From: Gigaspora margarita
Taxonomy: Eukaryota > Glomeromycota > Glomeromycetes > Diversisporales > Gigasporaceae
Reading direction: 5' to 3'
DNA: 64,000 nt
NCBI GenBank assembly: GCA_009809945.1
Contig: WTPW01000021.1
Span: forward strand, 697,397 to 761,396
Both the position numbers and the translations under genes were made by a program. How positions within the stretch are numbered: the stretch's first letter is position 1; each line of letters opens with the position of its first letter. The notes beneath the pieces were generated by a model. It was not told the DNA's origin. It did no database searches and saw nothing but the letters and a program-made list of their open reading frames with translations. This document shows, in pieces, positions 32,620 through 43,841 of the stretch.

Positions 32620-33378
32620 TTATTTCCTAGACCTATTTGTATTATCTATATTATCCTCAGGACAATTAGTTTTTGATTTATAATTGGTCGCATCTTCAAC
32701 AATCAACTCATCAGTAAGAAGTTTGCTATCAGAATTAAACGTGATTGCTTTGCTTTTATAAAAATGTGAAGTACTTGCTTACTACCAAAATACATGAAGC
32801 AAAAAATAGTTAAAAATTTTTCAAATTCTTTGTTCCAAGACTGAATGGTTTCACAAATTTTTAATGCAGATGGACGTTTTTCGAGATCATTATCCCAGCA
32901 CTTTATTCATAAGATCAATATAACAGTGCGGTGCTATACCTTCAGGAACAATCGGTCTTGATCCGTCACAAATTTCTAATGCAAGCTAATGTTCGTGTTT
33001 TCTACAATAAATGCCAATTCTCCAGAAGATAATTCCGACATTATTATAATAAAAGAATAAACATCAGATGCTGGTGTATATGGTTCTCTACGGATAATCT
33101 CATGTGCCATATATGGAATGTCACCGTAAACACCTTCAATCACCAATATATGCATCAAGAATGTCATTTTGTAGTATGTTTCCGCTATGAAGGTCACAAT
33201 GTATAATGGCATAAGAATGAATCAATTGAAGATCTTGAGCAATGTAAGACGTATTGAAGATTTTGACGTAAAGAACCATGTTTTGCATATTGCATAACCA
33301 ATATATAATCAACGGTTGCATCTTCATCTTTTGATAACCCATAGCACTGCAGAATTGTAGGGTTTAGGGTTTTTCAAC
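32620..33378 (-). pseudogene. Broken protein kinase (TKL-like), C-terminal two thirds
   Basis: Read from 33378 down, the pieces are LNPTILQCYGLSKDEDATVD (N-lobe hinge region), LVMQYAKHGSLRQNL, then IIHCDLHSGNIL (catalytic loop; the HRD Arg is Cys), YIGD near the DFG position, YGDIPYMAHEIIRREPYTPA (activation-segment APE region) and SDVYSF. Next come LALEICDGSRPIVPEG and CWDNDLEKRPSALKICE near 32860, then a C-terminal tail ending SRK and stop at 32622-32620. Frame changes near 33250 and 33150, a stop near 32985 and a one-base shift near 32905 break it. The glycine loop and VAIK lysine are absent, so it is also truncated. The sequence style is that of the large kinase family of mycorrhizal fungi. 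Confidence 0.8.
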
Positions 33379-33436
33379 CAATTTCATAATATGTTTTTAA
33401 CTACAATACATCTATATTAGTAAATACTAGTTCAAT

Positions 33437-33457
33437 AGGTGGTGCTTCGCGCCACCT
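33437..33457. repeat. Compact GC hairpin
   Basis: AGGTGGTGC-TTC-GCGCCACCT forms a nine-pair stem (one G-T pair) with a three-base loop, in sequence otherwise poor in G and C. It is not followed by a T run, so it is not a typical terminator. It recalls short GC-cluster hairpins of fungal mitochondrial and nuclear genomes, which is only an analogy. Confidence 0.6.
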
Positions 33458-33479
33458 ATCTTATTCGGTATTTGTTATC

Positions 33480-35417
33480 CAGTCATTAAAGTATGCGTAA
33501 CTATTGAGTTGGTTGTATTAGAATAATCATGATTTCTAATATGATTTATTGTAAAGAATTTACTGATAGAGCATATATAATAGTTAAGAATTAGTATTTT
33601 AGTTATTATAATTTCTACCGTAAGTTACCATAAAAAATTCTGTTACAAAACTTACTTGCTATTCCAGTGACTACGGTTTGTTGTTATGTGTGGGATGGTT
33701 GCTTTGGAATTAACATAGTTTCTACTATGAGTTACAATAAAGAATTTAATTATAAAATTTATTATTAATACAGTATATATAATATTGGAATTATTATGAT
33801 TTCTATTATTAGTTACTGTTAATAATTCTGTTAAGGAACTTACTAACTATTCCTTTACTATGGCGTACAGCTAAGATTGAGTTAGCTTGCATTAAAATTT
33901 TCAAAATTTCTACCATAAGTTAATATAAAAAAAATTGTTACAAAACTTGCTATTTTGGTGACCACAGTAAGTAATTACCTGCTATTCTGGTTACTTGCTA
34001 TTTTAGTGACTATAGTTTGTTGCCAGAAGCGAATTGGTTGCATTGGAATTAACGTGATTTTACTATAAGTTACAGTAAAGAATTTAGATATAAAATTATT
34101 GCTAATGCAGTACGCATGACATTGGAATTAGGCAATGCAAAGTCAATTTTTTGTTTTGCATAACTCACCGACCCAATTTTTCAAAAAAAAATTTTTTTTT
34201 TAAATTTCAATTGTGCAAATCTATTTAATCTTTTCTTCGATGTCGCCGTGGTGACCTTAATTTCTTGAATTATCCAATAGAACTGAACTCTATTACTACC
34301 ATATGTGGTTAAAATTGAGATAGTTCGCGATAGATTTTTCATGATTTTCTGGGATGAGTTAGTATCGGAATTATAATTCCTACTATAAAAAAATCACATT
34401 ACAAAACCTACTTGCCAACCCAATTTTTTTTAAAAAAAATGGGTTAAAAAAATTTCAATTGTGCCAATTATTCCGTTTTTGCTATTTAATTTTTTTCTCC
34501 AGTGTCACTGATGGCAGCTTTAATTTTTTCGAATTACCTAATAGATCTGAAAAAAAAATCTAAAATTTTCTGATTCTATGTTATGCAAACCGGAAAATTA
34601 ACTTTGCATGGCTTTAGATTTGAACATGAGCATATTAATTTACAATAGATTAAAAAAAAAATAATAATAACAAAAAAAAAATCCAACCCTCTGACTGAAA
34701 TTTTGGAACTCCATATTATGCAAAACGAAAAATTAACTTTGCATGACCTTATTATAATTATTATTATAAGTTACTATTAAAAGTTCTGTTACAGAACTTA
34801 CCTACTACTATATTACTACAACGTGTAGTTAAAATTGAGAAGTTCGCAACAGAATTTTTCTGATTTTCTGGCATAAGTTGCCATAAAAACTTTCTGTTTA
34901 AGAACTTGCTAGCACAGTAGACATAAAAGTTAAAGACAAGTTATTATCAAAATTATAATTCTACTGTAAAAAATCGTATTACAAAACTTACCTGCCGACC
35001 TAAGTTTACAAAAAAAATCTTTTTTAAAAAATTTTAATTGTGCCAATTATTCCGTTTTTGCTATTTAATTTTTTTCTCCAGTGTAACCAATGGCAGCCTT
35101 AATTTTCTCAAATTACCCGATAGATCTAAAAAAGATCCGATTTCATGTTTGCAACTGAAAAATTAACTTTGCGTGGCTTTAGATATAAATATAAGCATAT
35201 TAATTTACAATAGATTAAAAAAAAAAATAAAAAAATCTGACCCACCGATTGAAATTTTGGAACTCCATTTTATACAAAACGAAAATTTAATTTTGCGTGG
35301 CCTTATTATAATTATTATTATAAGTTACTATTAAAAATTCTTTTACTGCTCTATTAGGTCATACAAAGTTAATTTTTCGTTTTGCATAACCTAATGTTTC
35401 AAAATTCGGTCAGAATT

Positions 35418-35449
<32 letters not shown>

Positions 35450-36130
35450 TCTTTGCGTAGCTAAATTAATTCATGTTCACATCTAAGGTCACACAAAGTT
35501 AATTCTTCGGTTTGCATAACATGGAATCAGAAAATTTTGTTTTTTTTATCGGACCTATTGGGTAATTCTGGAAAATTAAGGTTATCATTGAGAGAAAAAA
35601 ATTAAATGGCAAATTGGAATAATTGGCACAATAGGAATTTAAAAAAATATTTTTTTGGAAAAATTGGGTCAGCTGGTTATGCAACCGAAAAATTAACTTT
35701 GCGTGGCCTTACTACAATGTGTGGTTAAAATTGAGATAGTTTGCAATAAAATTTTTCTGATTTTCTAAAGGTTAAAGATGAGTTCGTATCAAAATTATAA
35801 TTTCTATTGTAAAAAATTATACTACAAAAACTTACCTGCTGACCCAATTTTAAAAAAAAAGTTATTTTTTTAAATTTCAATTGTGCCAATTATTTCGTTT
35901 TTTGCTATTTAATTTTTTTCATCAGTATCATCGATGCCCGCCATAATTTTCTCGAATTACCTGATAGATCTGAAATAAAAATCCAAAATTTTTTGATTCT
36001 ATGTTATGCAAACCAAAAAATTAACCTTGCATGACTTTAGATGTGAACATGAGCATATTAATTTACAACAGATTAAAAAAAGAAATAAAAAAACTATTTT
36101 CCGATTTTATCAAGATTTAGTATTAAGAAT
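33480..36130. repeat. Mosaic of degenerate 100-150-bp repeats and composite GGCC MITEs
   Basis: The phrase TCTACTATAAGTTAC followed by AAAAATTCTGTTACAAAACT recurs with changes at about 33608, 33717, 33800, 33907, 34055, 34757, 34857, 35309 and 36195. Between them lie complete and truncated copies of the GGCC MITE (about 34131-34270, 34420-34748, 34995-35302, 35357-35708, 35835-36045). No gene. Confidence 0.6.
35357..35708. mobile_element. Composite GGCC-family MITE
   Basis: A 352-bp element starting GGTCATACAAAGTTAATTTT and ending AAATTAACTTTGCGTGGCC, flanked by TTA (35354-35356 and 35709-35711). An internal end (AAGGTCACACAAAG near 35487) shows that one family member had inserted into another; the same composite occurs at 43457. 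Long T and A tracts lie near 35420. Confidence 0.78.
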
Positions 36131-36479
36131 TTTTATATAAAACTTGCTCATTATTGTAATAATTACAATATGTGGTTTAGTTCGCATTGAATTCATTATA
36201 GCTTTATCATGAGTTACTGTTATAAAACCTTACCATTCTGACGATACACAGTGTGACTCACTACGCATGTTATTAACGTTATCCATATCTCAGTTAATTT
36301 AATTTCAAAGATATAAAATGCGCATAACGAACAGAAGTGATTTTTTAAATCTGAAAGATGCAAAGTGTACGCAAAAATCGATTTTTCAAAATGGTAACTG
36401 GTTATTAATTCATACGACACAATTTACAGATTAGTCTTAGCTGATCACTATATTTAAATTTTCTCACAGCTTTGATTTA
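36131..36479. other. Intergenic spacer
   Basis: No gene or clear repeat apart from the tail of the preceding repeat family near 36195. Confidence 0.4.
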
Positions 36480-36960
36480 GTTGAATCGATCAAAGTTTTT
36501 CTCACACTCTGGTCACGTTTCTGAAGATGACCAATCAAAAACGTTTAAACGGGACAAATATCGTAATTATTACAAATTTAATATATCGACATAGACTGAT
36601 CAAAGTTTTCTCACAATCTGGTTACATTTTCTGATCAAAAACGTTTAAATGGGAACAAATGTTGTAACTATTAAAAATTTAATGAATCTGCATAGACAGA
36701 TCGAAAGCTTTTCTCACAATCTGGTCACGTTTTCTGAAGATGACCAACCAAAATGTTTAAATGAATGGACTCTGAATTAGAAGGTTTAGACTTATGTCAC
36801 GTTTTCTGAAGATGATCAATCAAAAACGGTTAAATGGAGAACAAATGTCGTAATTATTGAATCAGCATACAGATCATAGTTTTTTTCACACTCTGGCCAC
36901 GTTTTCTGAAGATGACCAATCAAAAATGTTTAAATGGACAAACTCTGAATTAGAAGGTTT
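36480..36960. repeat. Minisatellite, five units of about 80-115 bp
   Basis: Five copies of a unit with the core TCTGGTCACGTTTTCTGAAG followed by ATGACCAATCAAAAACGTTT (cores near 36503, 36612, 36718, 36797 and 36893). Spacing is uneven because the parts between cores differ in length. The last two units end with CTCTGAATTAGAAGGTTTAG. Confidence 0.75.
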
Positions 36961-38217
36961 AGAAGAAAGATTAAATACATAAATACTGAATTATTAAACA
37001 TTCACCTCTTTAAAGATTCTTTCCGCTTATTTTATGATCCACGAAACAATTTCAATGCCACATAAAGATCATTTTTGCTATTACTTGATGCCCATCCCTA
37101 TAAAAAATCCATTTGAATATGCATGTGTTTCTATGGAAAAGCACGGCGATCTGTGGAATGGTTAGAGAACTGGGTTTGCTCGTGTGAATTCCGTGTTGGC
37201 ACGAATAAAATGGTCCGAATTGGACTGTCTGCTCAGACATTTTGGACCGTAAATGGACCGGGTTTTGCTGCACTTTACTAAGCAAATTCACGGGTTTTGG
37301 CATAGTCAAGGCACACATAAGTTCACGTGCATATATTACTCATGAGTTATAAGTAAGAGTAAATGAATTCAATTAGTTAGAGTATGGTATAATTGTGAAG
37401 GGATAGTAACAAACATGCCTATAGCAAAATTTTGCGAGGAATTTTTTTTGTTAGAAATTAAAGAGCTTTTTTATAGGCGAGATTTTGAGATACTGAGGAT
37501 TTTTTAAAAAAAGTTGGTTGTTTTGAATTTTCGCGTTATACCTGATCCTGCGATTTTATTGCCATACGAGATTATATGCTATTTAATACGTGTAATTCCA
37601 ACCAACAAGCCTATACGTGTCATCCCGAATACATGCCATTCCATATAAAAAGCTTACACTTGCCATTCTGGACATGCACAACGTGCTGATATGTAGGGTG
37701 CAGAGTGGGCTAGGCTAAACCCAGAAATTAGCGGGCCGGGCCAGGCTCGGGCCTAGTTTTAGGCTCACATTTTTATAAAGCGGGCCAGGCTCAGTCTGGT
37801 CTAAAAAATATCAGGCCGGTCCTGGGCCTCTGTAATATACCTGATTAGGCCCAGTTAGGCCCGGTAAACCCTAGAGGTAGATTACATATATATACTATAG
37901 GTATTTTCAAATATGTTTTTGCTTTTTTTTTTTTTTAACAAAAGCCAAACTCGGGTTTTGTTGGGAAAAAAAAACAAAAGTATATTTGAAAATACCTTAT
38001 ATTTGTAGTTATAACCCCTATGAAAACTCGATACACAGAAATGCATGTATAAATACAAAATTGTATGCGAGTAAGCACGGGTTTTATAATCACTGCACTG
38101 AAACTGCACGAAAACTGATCATCCAAAAAATTAAATATACGTTATTACACGAAAAGTTAAAATCTGTGCACTATTGTGCATAGTATTATATCCATAATTT
38201 TCATGCACTAACGTGCA

Positions 38218-39110
38218 CAATCGTTAAGATTCTTAATGATCATAATTTGTGCACAATCGTTAAGATTCTTAATGATCATAATTTGTGCACAATCATTAAG
38301 ATTCTTAACAATTACACAATCATTAAGATTCTTAACAATCACAATCATTAAGATTCTTAACAATCACTCAATTGTTAAGATTCTTAACAATCACAATCGT
38401 TAAGATTCTTAACGATCATAATTTGTGCACAATCGTTAAGTTTCTTAACAATCATAATTTGTGCACAATCGTTAAGTTTCTTAACGATTATAATTTGTGC
38501 ACAATCATTAAGTTTTTAACGATCATACAATCGTTAAAATTCTTAACGATCACACAATCATTAAGATTCTTAACAATCACACAATCGTTAAGATTCTTAA
38601 CGATCACAATCGTTAAGATTCTTAACAATCACACAATCGTTAAGATTCTTAATGATCACAATCGTTAAAATTCTTAACAATCATAATTTGTGCACAATCG
38701 TTAAGTTTCTTAACAATCATAATTTGTGCACAATCGTTAAGTTTCTTAACGATCATAATTTGTGCACAATCGTTAAGATTCTTAATGATCACAATTTGTG
38801 CACAATCATTAAGTTTCTTAATGATCACACAATCATTAAGTTTCTTAATGATCACACAATCGTTAAGATTTTTAACAATCATAATTTGTGCACAATCGTT
38901 AAGTTTCTTAATGATCATAATTTGTACACAATCGTTAAGATTCTTAATGATCATAATTATAATTTTCGTGCTCTGACATGCACAATCGTTAAGATTCTTA
39001 TTGATCAAAATTTCAGTGCACTCACATCACTATTATTATAATCGTTAAGATTCCTTAATGATCATAATTCCATGCATTAACAGATGATCGTTAAGATTCT
39101 TAATAATTAT
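38218..39110. repeat. Array of about 27 near-palindromic units (27 and 36 bp)
   Basis: Units of the form CAATCGTTAAGATTCTTAAC then GATCA, in which CGTTAAGATTCTTAACG is nearly its own inverse. Short units of about 26-27 bp and long units of about 36 bp (with added TAATTTGTGCA) alternate irregularly; I count about 27 cores. Both lengths are near multiples of three, so artificial open frames appear on both strands (129 and 119 codons). The last units are degenerate and spaced by GTGCA-containing sequence. Confidence 0.9.
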
Positions 39111-39389
39111 AAATTCCATGCATTGACACGCACAAAAACATTCATTTTGTTAATTTTTTGTTTTTTTTGCCCTTAATAATAATTTCTGTGCATTGACACG
39201 CACAAATTAAGCAAATAATTATTTTTTTTTTTTTTTTTTTTTTTACTCTTATAATTTTATTAGGATAAATGTTCTTGTTGCCCCCCGTTACATGACATGT
39301 TTGTCATGGGTCTTGTGCAATATATAAACAGTGATTATTGATGATCATTGATAATCATTGTTTTTTTTTCTTTGCTTTAGCTTTCTCTT

Positions 39390-39905
39390 AGTTTGACCGT
39401 GTACATGTTTAACTAACCTTTATTTTTTTTAGGCAATAATCGTGTTACTGAAGTTGTTGTTGCTGGAGTTGTCTTTGGAGTTGTCATTGCTGGAGTTGTC
39501 TTTGAAGTCACCATTTTTGGAGTTACCAATTTCGTCGCCTTATTCTTGTTTGCCCTTTCGGTATGGTGGCTTTTTTATAGTTTGATCTGCATATAGGTGT
39601 AACTATACTTGTTTTAAGAAGAAAGTCTCNTCACTGAAGTTGTCGTTGGACTACCTTGTTTTTTTTTGCAGGTAGTAGTTTTGTCACTTGTATCACATTC
39701 TTGTTTGTTTTTTAGTGTAGTGGGTTTTTTGTAGTTTGACTCGAGTATGTGTTTAACTGCTGTTGTTTTTTTTAAAAATAATAGTCTCGTCACTGGTATC
39801 ATCATTGATGATGCAGTTTTGGAGTCTTTCCAGCCCTGGTACGACTATGTTGTATTTGGTGATGTGAATTCATCATTTGAATATGTTTTGTGGGATCAAT
39901 TTCAG
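39390..39905. repeat. Three tandem units of about 165-180 bp
   Basis: Each unit runs TTTGAC-type start, GTGTTTAACT, a T tract, AATAATAGTCTCGTCACTG (or variant), GTTG/TTGG words, then CATTCTTGTTTG and a TAGTGTAGTGGG-type end. Starts lie near 39395, 39578 and 39735. GGAGTTGTC is further repeated in unit 1. There are open stretches, but they follow the repeat, not a domain. N at 39630. Confidence 0.55.
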
Positions 39906-41396
39906 GTTCATTTCTGGAGTTTCACTTATTTTAGTTTGTCATGTTGTGCTATATTATGGTAGTTTAAGGTTAGATAAAGGTTGGGTTTAGTCAGTATAAT
40001 AGAATTAGATAGCCATTTTTGGGTCAGAGTTAGAGAAGTGTTTCTTATTCGGCATGTAAATTATTAAAGTATTTGTATTATAAAATTTAATTAATAAAAT
40101 AATTAAAATTTGTTAATAAAATACGAAATTTAGTTAATAAAACTTATAAAATTTAGCTAATAAAATTATAAAATTTAGTTAATAAAAAAATGCATATACG
40201 ATATTTATTATTATGTATTATATGTTACCTGCACATAAACATGCACGAGACAATGCACGTGAAAACACATAAAATTGCACGTTATTATGTGCAGTATTGC
40301 ATGGAATTCGCACCTTATTACGTGCTGTAAACATGCTTTCCCATACATTGTCTTGTGTAGATTTATGTGCAGGTTCATGTGGTTCCATATCCAAACTTTC
40401 CCGTGTATTGCAGTATCATTCCGTGCAGCAATTTGTTATAGGGAACATAGAGGTAAGAAATTTAATTCTTGTGCACTAACTGATACGGTGCAAGAATAAA
40501 AACTTCAATTTTACCTTATTCATTACAGAAGTAGATATTGATTTAAATTGTTACTTGATTATCTTTTTTTTAAGGAATAAGATTTTAATTTTTGTCCTGA
40601 TATAATTGTGATTTTTAGACTTGCACCATACGTACGTATGTACGTAAACTTCACTAGGCAGGAAAACATACCTTAGTAAGAAATCAAAAAGCCAGACAAG
40701 TAAGTCTGGTGAACGAATATAGATTAGAAGAACATTCGTAAAAAAAAAGCAAAAAAAAAATTTACCAGTAATGGCAGAAAGCCGAATAATTTGCTTTATG
40801 AAATACATTCACAAATATTGTACTTCATTAAATAAAAATTTTCAACTGTGTGACATTTCGAATATATTATTATCCATGCTATCGGTATTCAACACTATAC
40901 TATCGGCTCTTAAAAAAGGTTTTAATACGATTTCCGACGGCATCTTCTGCCGTCAGAGTAAAAATCTATATTAAATACGGGCCGGACCGGGCTTGGGCCG
41001 AATTTAAAATAAAGCCCGGCCCGGTTTGCTTAGCGGGCTTTTTTGTCGGGCTTGAGCCCGATTTATAATAAGGCCCGGCCCGGTTTGTTTAACGGGCTTT
41101 TTGTCGGGCTTGGGCTTGAATCGGGCCTAAAAAAAATTTTCGGGCTCTGTTTCGGGTCTTAGAAAGCCCGACCCGACCCGGCCCTTATCGCACCCTACTG
41201 ATACGTATCATTTTAAACACGTGCATTCCGTGTAGTGTGCATATACGTGCTACAGTACACGTGCCATTACAGACTTCTCCGTGCTAAACCGTAACACCAT
41301 CCGGACCACTTTTTTCATAGGGCATACAGCTCGATATACAGTTGTATATCCGTATTCTCTGATTTTTTCAGAAATTTTTAACTCACGGAATGGAAT

Positions 41397-43308
41397 CTAA
41401 GAAAGCACATATTTATTTTCATCTTGGGTTTTTTTTAGAAGCATTTCAATCTCAGAATCTCCACATTCAAAAGTTTCTTGATGATCAACATATTTATATT
41501 TATTAGAACTGTTACCCTTATTAATTCTTAACTTTCGTAACCATTCAATAGCTTTTTCTTGATTTTGAGATGTCCCAATGCCATTTCGATAACACAGCCC
41601 CACTTCTGTTTGTCCTCTAAATCTCCACCTTTTTCAGATTTAAATACCATTCAAATGCCATCTGTTTACTCTCGCAAACACCTATACCAGAAAAATAACA
41701 ACGTCCGACATTAAATTTTCTAGCATGACTCCCTTTTGCAGCAGACTTCAAATACTAATCAATGCTTTTTCTTCATTTTTAGCGATTCCCATACCGTATT
41801 CATAACAAAATCCGACCATATTATGTCCATTAGGATTTCTGCCTTTTGTAGATTTTAAATACCAATCGAATGCTTTTTTTTTCATCCTTAGAAATACCTA
41901 TGCCATTTCGATAATAAAGTCTAATACTTACTTGTGTATCAGAGTTTCCGTTTTCAGCAGATTGCAAATACCATTCAAATGCTTTCGTTTCATTTTTGGA
42001 ATTCCTAAGCCTTCTTCATAGCAATTTCCAACTGCATATTGTGCCATAGAGTCTCCATCTTCAGCAGACTTTAAATACCACTTGAATGCTATCAAAACCT
42101 ATATCAGATTGGCAAGCAATTCCAAGCCGCTATCTGCAGATTTTTGATACCATTCAATTGCCTTATTTATATCTTGATCAATACCATTGCCTTTGGCATA
42201 ACAATTTCCACCGTTTAATTATCCATTACGATTTCCATTTTCAGCGCCTTTTTTCATCCTTGGAAACACCTAAATCACAGCGATAACAGCCCCCAAGGGC
42301 AACTTATCCCCTAGAATATTCATTTTCTGCAAATTTTAAAAGACATTTAAATGCCTTTTTTCCATCTTCAGAAATACCCACGCCATCACGGTAACAGATT
42401 CCAACATTAAATTGCGCAACATGTTTCCATCTTCAGCAGATTTTAAATACCATTCAAATGCTTTTCATTTATTTTGAGTGGTTCCTACACCATATTCGTA
42501 GCAACATCCGACAGCAGAAATTTCACTATAATTTCCGCCCTTGGCAGATTTCAAATACTATTCGAATACTTTATTTTCATTTTAAAAATGCCTATACTAT
42601 GTTGATAGCAATTTCCAACATAAAGTTGTCCTTCGGGATCTCCTCCTTCAGCAGATTTTAAATACCATTTTGAATGCTTTCTTCTTATCTTTGAAATGCA
42701 TATACCGGTTTGATAACAAAGTCCGACTTTTAATTGTGCGAGAGGATTTCCTCTTTCAGCGGATTTTAAATATCATTCGAATTCCTTTTCTCATCTTTAG
42801 GAATACCCGTGCCATTATGGTAACAATCACCAACACTCAATTGCCCAGTTGAATATTCGTTTTCACCAGATTTTAAATGCCACATGAATGCTTTCTTTTC
42901 ATATTTAGAGATACCTATTCTATTTTGTTAACAATTCCCAACGTTGAATTGTCCAACTGAATAAGTTTCGGCATTTTCGCCAGGTTCTTCGTTTCACCGT
43001 TTTAGCATTTTTTTTTTTTTTTTTTTTTTTGAATTTTTTTTTTTTGTTAAAAAATTTTTTATCAAAACCTGAAAAAGTAGATCACGTGACTGTTTTAGTG
43101 CAAACTAGAGCTTCGACTTTAACCAATTCGAAACTCTTAAGTTTCACCAAACAACTATATTCAGCGCTTGACTCTAATTTCTCGATTTTATTGAGTAACT
43201 CATTAATTTTTTAAAAGAACTTGAACCGTTATTTGAAGTACTTTGATTGGAAGTTGAACTTTGATCTGAGCATAAGCTTTTATTTGAACTGGAGTTTTGA
43301 TTGGACAT
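41397..43308 (-). pseudogene. Broken Sel1-repeat protein gene
   Basis: Read on the minus strand, the presumed start MSNQNSSSNKSLCSDQSSTS lies at 43308, followed by a Ser/Asn-rich stretch and a frame change. After a T tract (plus strand 43010-43045) come about 14 Sel1 repeats spaced by about 108 bp, for example AQFNVGICYRDGVGISEDGK (about 42420) and GLCYRNGIGTSQNQEKAIEW (about 41590). The C terminus ends at 41397 with QDENKYVLS. Sel1 repeats make helical scaffolds, in these fungi often linked to kinases. More than ten shifts and stops rule out function. A composite MITE sits about 150 bp upstream. Confidence 0.82.
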
Positions 43309-43456
43309 TAAAGATGTTAATAAACTTACCCATTAATCAGTTTTTCATACAAAATTTGTTGGTTTTTTTTTAAATAAAACACGGTTTGTTGTATCCATAA
43401 TTTCGTCAGGCTCACTGACATTGTGTGAAAGAAAAAAAATGCTCGCGCATTTATTA

Positions 43457-43520
43457 GGCCACGCAAAGTTAATTTTTCGTTTTGCATAACCTGGTGTTTC
43501 AAAATTCCGGTCGGCAGGTC

Positions 43521-43577
<57 letters not shown>

Positions 43578-43838
43578 CTTTATGCCCTAAACTAATTCAT
43601 GTTCACGCCTAAGGTCACGCAAAGTTAATTCTTCGATTTGCATAACATGGAATTAGAAAATTTTCTCTTTTTTTTTACCGGGCCTATCGGATAATTACGG
43701 AAACATAAGGTCATCATCGGGTGACACCGGATAAAAATTAAATGGATAATTGGCGCAATAGGAATTTAAAAAAAAAATTTTTTTTGGAAAAATTGGGTCG
43801 GCGGGTTATGCAAAACGAAAAATTAACTTTGCGTGGCC
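43457..43838. mobile_element. Composite GGCC-family MITE
   Basis: A 382-bp element starting GGCCACGCAAAGTTAATTTT and ending AAATTAACTTTGCGTGGCC, flanked by TTA (43454-43456 and 43839-43841). It has an internal AAGGTCACGCAAAG end like the copy at 35357 and a T tract of about 50 near 43522-43570. Confidence 0.82.
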
Positions 43839-43841
43839 TTA

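Larger units (their letters stand above)
37694..41197. mobile_element. hAT-like composite element, 3.5 kb, carrying tandem arrays
   Basis: Starts TAGGGTGC and ends GCACCCTA, flanked by CTGATATG (37686-37693) and CTGATACG (41198-41205), an 8-bp duplication with one change. Both arms are rich in GGGCC/GGCCC words (37706-37870 and 40978-41190). Inside are an array of short near-palindromes (38218-39090), 165-bp tandem repeats (39390-39900) and AT-rich repeats (about 40070-40190). No transposase or other convincing gene. That two separate small elements supplied the two ends cannot be fully excluded. Confidence 0.6.
37096..41322. mobile_element. Family H element split by a 3.5-kb hAT-like composite
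   Basis: Ends CCCTATAAAAAATCC and GGACCACTTTTTTCATAGGG. Without the inner element it is about 715 bp, close to copy 2 at 60926-61569 (644 bp), which shares GGGTTTTGCNACACTTTACT and CGTGCCATTCCGTG words. CAT on both sides may be a 3-bp duplication, but copy 2 does not confirm it, so the superfamily is open. Confidence 0.65.

Noticed and set aside
33357-33375. Plant-type TTTAGGG telomere repeat
   Set aside because: Only two units, and on the minus strand it reads in frame as part of the kinase remnant (LNPTI).
38372-39041. Protein genes on both strands of the array (98, 119 and 129 codons)
   Set aside because: The frames exist because unit lengths are near multiples of three and lack stops on both strands; there is no start context, domain or flanking gene structure.
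38218-39110. CRISPR-like array
   Set aside because: Units are nearly contiguous palindromes without unique spacers of constant length, there are no cas genes, and the setting is a eukaryotic repeat landscape.
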